Positions 61,301 to 64,000 of a stretch of 64,000 bases of DNA are shown here, one piece after another. The notes beneath the pieces are model-generated. The model was not told the DNA's origin. It ran no database searches and saw only the letters and a program-made list of their open reading frames with translations. Each line of letters starts with the position of its first letter. The first letter of the stretch is position 1. Made by a program: the position numbers and the translations under genes. This stretch comes from Tigriopus japonicus (Eukaryota; Arthropoda; Copepoda; Harpacticoida; Harpacticidae): contig CM021319.1 of NCBI GenBank assembly GCA_010645155.1, positions 3,639,767 to 3,703,766 on the forward strand, written 5' to 3'.

Positions 61301-64000
61301 CAAGACGCTCGAGCTGCCAAAACCTATCGGGATGAGCTGGACATTGTCAGGGATCGAGCCAACAAGGCCGACGAATTGGAGGCCGAAATCCAACGGTATA
61401 AGGATAAAGTCCACGACTTGCATTATTTCAAATCCCGCGTGGATGAGGTCCAAGAGGACAAACGCATTCTGGTGGAAACCAAGGACATGCTGGAGGAGCA
61501 ATTGGCCAAAGCTCGGAAGCGCTCCGATCAGGTGCTTTCCTTGGAAAAAGAGATCTTGTCATACAAAACGGCCTTGGATAAGATTCAAATGGATCGCGAG
61601 AGTGACAAGCAACGGATCGATGAGCTCACCGAAGAAAACTACGCCCTCCAAATGAGCACCAAGAGCTCGTTCTCCGAGTCACGATCGCTTTTGGCCGAGA
61701 TGCAAGTCCTGAAAACCAAAGGAGGTGAGTGAGTGCATACATGCCTGCATGCATGCGAGGAAGAAATAAGAACCGAGGCTCATTTGTTTCGCTCCATCTT
61801 GTTTGCTTGTGTCACATCTGATTTGATTTGAGAATGACACGACCCATTTGTTAGGCCAGTCGAAGAAGAAAAAGAAAAGGGATGACGGCGACAATTGATG
61901 GTGTGAATGGTTGGATTGTACTCACGTACGTCCTTCCACCCACACGTTAATGAACGAAAGAGATGGATGGTTCTGTAGATCTGCCACACGAGAGCTATTC
62001 TCCATTCCAATTTCAGGGAAAGACACCAACATCCTCACCGAGCAACTGGGACAAGATATCACGCGAGTGCATCGCCTGGAATTGGAAAACCAGCGGCTTT
62101 TGTCCGAGTTGGAAAACGCCAAGGAAAAGGGCTTCTCTGAATTTTCGGGCAAACTCCTGGAACTCGAGAAAGAAAACAAACGACAATCGATCACCATTGA
62201 GCAACTTCAACACCAAAGAAAGAAGGACGAGGACTACCATGCCCAACTCAACGACCAACTCAGGCGAAGCGAATCAAAGATCAAAGAGCTCAACACGGTC
62301 GTGGCAGCTCTCAAAGAGGCCGAGGAGCAATTGTCCATCGAAAAGAACACTGAAATTGATAATCTTCAGACCCAAGTGGATAGCATGCGGAAACGACAAG
62401 AGTCCTCGCAAAACGAACAGCTCGCTCAAATCCAGGAGGAGAACCTCAAGTTGATCAAGGTAATGTGATTGTGGCATTGGCCAATTGACATGCCTAGTAT
62501 TTCCAAGGACAATAACATAATTGAATAATGAAACTCTTTCAGGAGCGAACTCATCTGCAAACCCAGGTGAACAAACTGACCGGTGAAAAAGAGCGTCTCG
62601 CCCACAGAGTGGAGGACATGCAAACCCAATTGAATCAAGCCGAAGACCTCAAATTTGAGAAGGAGAAGCTCAACTCGCAACTAGAGCGGGTCATGAAAGA
62701 GACCGAGGACTTGCGATCACTCAAAGATTCCTACGAGAGCTCCTCAGACTCCTTTGAAAAGACACGGGACGAGAATGAGCGGCTGTCCAAGCTCTTGGAC
62801 AAGCTTAAGACTGACAAACATGACTATCAAATGGACAACACGGAGCTGAGACGTCAAGTCGACCTTTTGAACCGGAAAAATCAAGTTCTGGCCTTGGAAT
62901 CCAATCGGATCCCGACTTTAGAGAGTGAGCGGGAAGATCTCAAGGACACCATCAACAAAATGAGGATCAGCATGGACACCCTCGAAGCCTCGGCCAAGAA
63001 GAGTGACGAGCTGGAGAACAAACTGGCTGCCTTGTCCTCGGACAACAACCGGCTCAAGCGACAAGTCCAATCTTCGGCCAAGAAACTCGAGGAGCTCGGT
63101 CGAGAACACACCACCATTAGCAACGAGAACAAGGCCCTGTTGAACAACATTCAGAACTTGAAGGCCAACGCCAAGAACATGGAAAAGATGGAGAAGGAGT
63201 TCTACGACTTGGACGCCAGTCACGACAAAATGAAACGTGAATACAACTCTCTTACGAGAGAGTTGGAACGATTGACCCAGACCAATGAGTTGAAGGAAGT
63301 CACACTCATTGATCTTCAATCCAAAGTTGAAACCCTTCAACGCGAGCGCGATGGTCTCGAACGAGATCTGGAACAATGGAAACAGGACTCGTCCAGGATC
63401 CAAGATCTTGAGAATGAGCGTCGCCAACTCGTGCAAAGTGGCTCCATGGACAAACGATCCTTAGTCAAACTTCGGGAAGAGCTCGTCAACGAGAAACTGA
63501 AGACCGAGAATCTCACCAACCAACTCGAGGGACTCAACCAACAACTCAGGACTTTGGGCATCGACCAAAACATCCTCAATGGGCAGGATGAACTCGTCTC
63601 ACCCGAGTAAGTCCTATTTTCTGACGTTGATTCAAACAGGAACGATTTAAAATGTTATTATTAATGTCCTCAGGCGGATGAAGAACTTGGAGGGTTCCAT
63701 GGATCATTTGCTGGAGTCGCAGCAAAAGAAGATCAAGGGTCTCGAGAGCCAATTGACGGCGGCAATAAAGCAGAAAACCACCTACCAGCAACAAGTTGAA
63801 ACACTCGAACTCCAGGTGAGTCGCAGGAATCAATCACACGCCCTTTGGGAACATGATGCATAACCTGATGACATGCTTGCTTACTCAAGTAGTTCTCAAC
63901 GACCACTTACAAGAAAATACGAAAAACATCAGATCACAGTTTGATTGATATATAATTCCAAAAGAAACATTTGTTTGTTTGTTGTTTAGATCAAAGCGGG
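55335..64000 (+). CDS. Girdin: Girdin/CCDC88 family protein, 5' part (runs off the window)
   Basis: Hook-domain coiled-coil adaptor linking membranes, actin and dynein; arthropods usually have one CCDC88 gene. Exons: 55335-55385, 55470-55555, 55609-55704, 59370-59478, 60052-60264, 60420-60712, 60836-60917, 61286-61724, 62017-62459, 62543-63606, 63674-63815 and 63990 onward. All are GT-AG with closing phases, about 1009 codons so far. Residues 1 to about 180 form the Hook domain, starting MENFLNGPLLQWLRTLPEAP after a short leader and including KIWPTDYDD and a leucine run LLLLLLGAAVQ. A flexible Ser/Thr stretch follows, then continuous heptad coiled coil (YRDELDIVRDRANKADELE; RSLVKLREELVNEKLKTENL) matching CCDC88A block for block. 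The C-terminal domain lies outside. An acceptor TTTCCAG at 55305-55311 suggests a 5' UTR intron. The largest intron is 3.67 kb (55705-59369). Confidence 0.95.
55705..59369 (+). other. Large intron 3 of Girdin
   Basis: 3.67 kb between exons whose codon phases match. Two overlapping minus-strand open frames (56078-56374 and 56331-56594, 98 and 87 codons) and short plus frames (57082-57420) have no recognised motif. Short GTACGTAC/CATACATAC runs occur near 56930 and 57560. No nested gene can be supported. Confidence 0.6.

Noticed and set aside
1..64000. A novel defence, biosynthetic or mobile gene system
   Set aside because: The recognised genes are ordinary animal housekeeping, receptor and transcription-factor loci. 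The unusual material here is repeat structure and hidden exons, not a new gene system.

Overview
The window is nuclear DNA from an animal, most likely an arthropod and plausibly a copepod-like crustacean. All recognisable genes are metazoan and split by short GT-AG introns. The bHLH exon at 2320-2579 reads like arthropod Dysfusion, and the gene-poor stretches hold decayed LINE, SINE and hAT-type repeats. The species is inferred, not proven. Nothing prokaryotic (operon, CRISPR array, phage module) is present.

Layout. 1-15.2 kb is gene-poor, but its minus strand hides a bHLH exon of a Dysfusion/NPAS4-type transcription factor (2320-2579). A candidate 26-nt first coding exon lies about 9.4 kb upstream of it (11938-11963). 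The surrounding DNA carries paired MITE-like repeats, tRNA-derived SINE pieces, two LINE 3' remnants, hAT-type miniature elements and a minisatellite. 15.3-16.9 kb (+) is CIAO3/NARFL, the cytosolic Fe-S assembly factor. Tail to tail with it, 34 bp away, is an unrecognised secreted protein of 250 aa (minus, 16935-17836). 20.0-22.7 kb (+) is the mitochondrial fission dynamin DRP1 in seven exons. 25.1-40.8 kb (+) is a complete LRP1-type giant endocytic receptor of 4901 aa, with one 7350-nt exon. Convergent with it, 41.3-44.2 kb (minus) is an uninterrupted 960-aa protein with three zinc knuckles. 46.3-48.4 kb is a satellite-like array of about 608/638-bp units with an internal 30-bp minisatellite. 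48.4-55.3 kb has no recognised gene. 55.3 kb to the right edge (+) is the N-terminal two-thirds or so of a Girdin/CCDC88 Hook-coiled-coil protein, cut by the window end.

The genes are independent animal loci and form no pathway cluster. CIAO3 serves Fe-S protein maturation, DRP1 organelle fission, LRP1 endocytosis, Girdin actin/dynein-linked trafficking, and Dysfusion developmental transcription. Exon boundaries were set by hand from splice dinucleotides, reading-frame continuity and remembered family sequence. Phases close without frameshifts in all four spliced genes examined end to end or to the window edge.
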